A DNA stretch of 20,254 bases from a virus, in the IMG/VR virus record IMGVR_UViG_3300017818_001564, positions 1 to 20,254 of that record; one strand, 5' to 3'. The notes under the pieces are model-generated. The model was not told the origin of the DNA, did no database searches, and worked only from the letters and a program-made list of their open reading frames with translations. The stretch's first letter is position 1. Each line of letters opens with the position of its first letter. A program made the position numbers and the translations under genes. Shown piece by piece: positions 19,382 through 20,254 of this stretch.

Positions 19382-20254
19382 CGGGTACGGTTACGCATCA
19401 TATAGAATTTCCTCTGGTCTCAAGGAAGCCGGTCTGCCTTTACTTGAGACAGAGGATTTTTTACATTCAAAAGTACAATCTAATGTTACTAGTATCGGTC
19501 TTGATCCCGACAAAGGCTTTCTGTTTATTCCTGATTTAGAAAATGTTGATATTTATATAAATAACTGCTTGCCGCAAGATTTTACGTTTGGTGAGTCTTA
19601 TAATGTAGGCTTTTCTTACTGGGAGACTACAAAGATGCCTAGCAATTGGGTTCCTATGTTGAATAGATGTGATGAGGTTTGGACTACTTCAAAATGGGCT
19701 GGTGATGTTTTTAAGGAAAACACTGGGCATGAGAATGTTCACTCTTTTAAGTTAGGGATTGAATCAGATTTGTTTTGGTCAAACTCTTGGATTCCTGAGC
19801 CTTTTACTTTTCTTCATGTTGGTAGTCCGTCAACTAGGAAGAACACTCAGATGGCTGTAGACGCTTTTATAAAGACATATGGGCACAGGAAGGACTTTAG
19901 GCTGATTGTGAAGTCTATTGGGCCTCCTGACGCTCGTATAAGGGATTCTGGGATGAATCATGGTGCGATTACGAATCACGACAGGATTCAGGTTATTGAT
20001 TGGGAGTTATCTGAGCCTGATCTTGCTGATTTGTACAGGTCTGCCCACTGTCTGCTGTATCCCACTATGGGTGAAGGTTGGGGAATGATCCCTTTCAATG
20101 CTATTGCTTGTGGTACACCCACAATTTGCACTAACGCTACTGCTTGCACAGAATACGCTGAACTGTCAGTGCCATTGGACTTTGAATGGTCTAAAGAAGG
20201 AACTACTGGTATTTATAATACTGGAGGTAAGTGGGCAAAGCCTAGTATTGATGA
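19332..20254 (+). CDS. GT-B fold glycosyltransferase (3' partial)
   Basis: The frame is open from ATG 19332 to the right edge (307 complete codons). A stop at 19326-19328 fixes the start at or after 19332 (or the adjacent ATG 19335). The N-terminal part has FWRALSKSKADGYGYASYRI, the donor/acceptor loop style of GT4-like enzymes. It continues with GFSYWETTKMPSNWV and CDEVWTTSKWAGDVF, then the C-terminal nucleotide-sugar domain: FLHVGSPSTRKN (start of the second Rossmann half), RLIVKS, and LYPTMGEGWGMIPFNAIACG with the EGWG-x7-E-like loop (here the usual Glu is Asn). It should transfer a sugar from a nucleotide donor to a glycan, protein or modified base. There is no ribosome binding site; translation probably depends on the overlapping 41-residue ORF. 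Confidence 0.85.
   Translation, partial: MMKNKIFWRALSKSKADGYGYASYRISSGLKEAGLPLLETEDFLHSKVQSNVTSIGLDPDKGFLFIPDLENVDIYINNCLPQDFTFGESYNVGFSYWETTKMPSNWVPMLNRCDEVWTTSKWAGDVFKENTGHENVHSFKLGIESDLFWSNSWIPEPFTFLHVGSPSTRKNTQMAVDAFIKTYGHRKDFRLIVKSIGPPDARIRDSGMNHGAITNHDRIQVIDWELSEPDLADLYRSAHCLLYPTMGEGWGMIPFNAIACGTPTICTNATACTEYAELSVPLDFEWSKEGTTGIYNTGGKWAKPSID

Noticed and set aside
1-20254. tRNA, rRNA or insertion sequence
   Set aside because: No cloverleaf with a GTTCGA-type T-loop, no rRNA-like stretch, no transposase or flanking terminal repeats were found by eye.

Overview
The window is a stretch of a tailed double-stranded DNA phage genome (or an integrated or assembled copy of one). Every credible gene lies on the + strand. 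They are packed with short overlaps (ATGA, GTGA, TTGA) and several use TTG or GTG starts. A WhiB-type four-cysteine protein, small membrane proteins of a kind I associate with actinophages, and a virus-encoded DnaE-type polymerase point to an actinobacterial host. The clearly AT-rich sequence suggests a low-GC aquatic actinobacterium rather than a soil one. The host assignment is inference.

Layout. Positions 1-2045 hold the end of the virion genes: a tail-fibre-like protein with a C-terminal S74 self-cleaving chaperone (cut by the left edge), a small membrane protein, and a probable minor structural protein. Positions 2048-3911 hold an HNH endonuclease, a zinc-finger/metallophosphoesterase fusion and a second holin-like membrane protein. 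Positions 3966-5099 hold small regulators: a zinc ribbon protein on an apparently leaderless promoter, a MerR-like protein, a short unknown protein and the WhiB-like protein. Positions 5035-8292 are replication set one: possible helicase loader, DnaB-type helicase, DnaG-type primase and a probable single-strand binding protein, ending at a strong hairpin (8309-8347). Positions 8362-13645 are a block with conspicuously G+T-rich coding strand: an HAD 5'-nucleotidase, a 37-residue membrane peptide, a cytosine-C5 methyltransferase and the PHP-containing DnaE polymerase. Positions 13642-18133 hold a methyltransferase-kinase fusion, a RecA-like recombinase, a possible PD-(D/E)XK resolvase, small proteins, a Cas4-like Fe-S nuclease, a zinc-finger protein and a RuvC-like resolvase. 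Positions 18114-19156 hold a helix-turn-helix protein and a YkgJ-type cysteine-cluster protein. After an intergenic promoter region come a 41-residue ORF and a glycosyltransferase cut by the right edge.

How the genes fit together. Helicase, primase, SSB and DnaE form a nearly self-sufficient replisome. RecA-like protein, Cas4-like nuclease and RuvC-like resolvase would process ends and recombination intermediates. The methyltransferase probably protects phage DNA. The methyltransferase-kinase and the glycosyltransferase may modify a glycan, a small molecule or DNA bases.

The best candidate for something new is a 117-codon gene (9310-9663) nested in the +1 frame inside the cytosine methyltransferase. 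It has its own AAGGAG ribosome binding site, and codon use changes abruptly at exactly its boundaries. No tRNA, rRNA, CRISPR array or insertion sequence was seen. No stretch over 300 bases lacks a gene.
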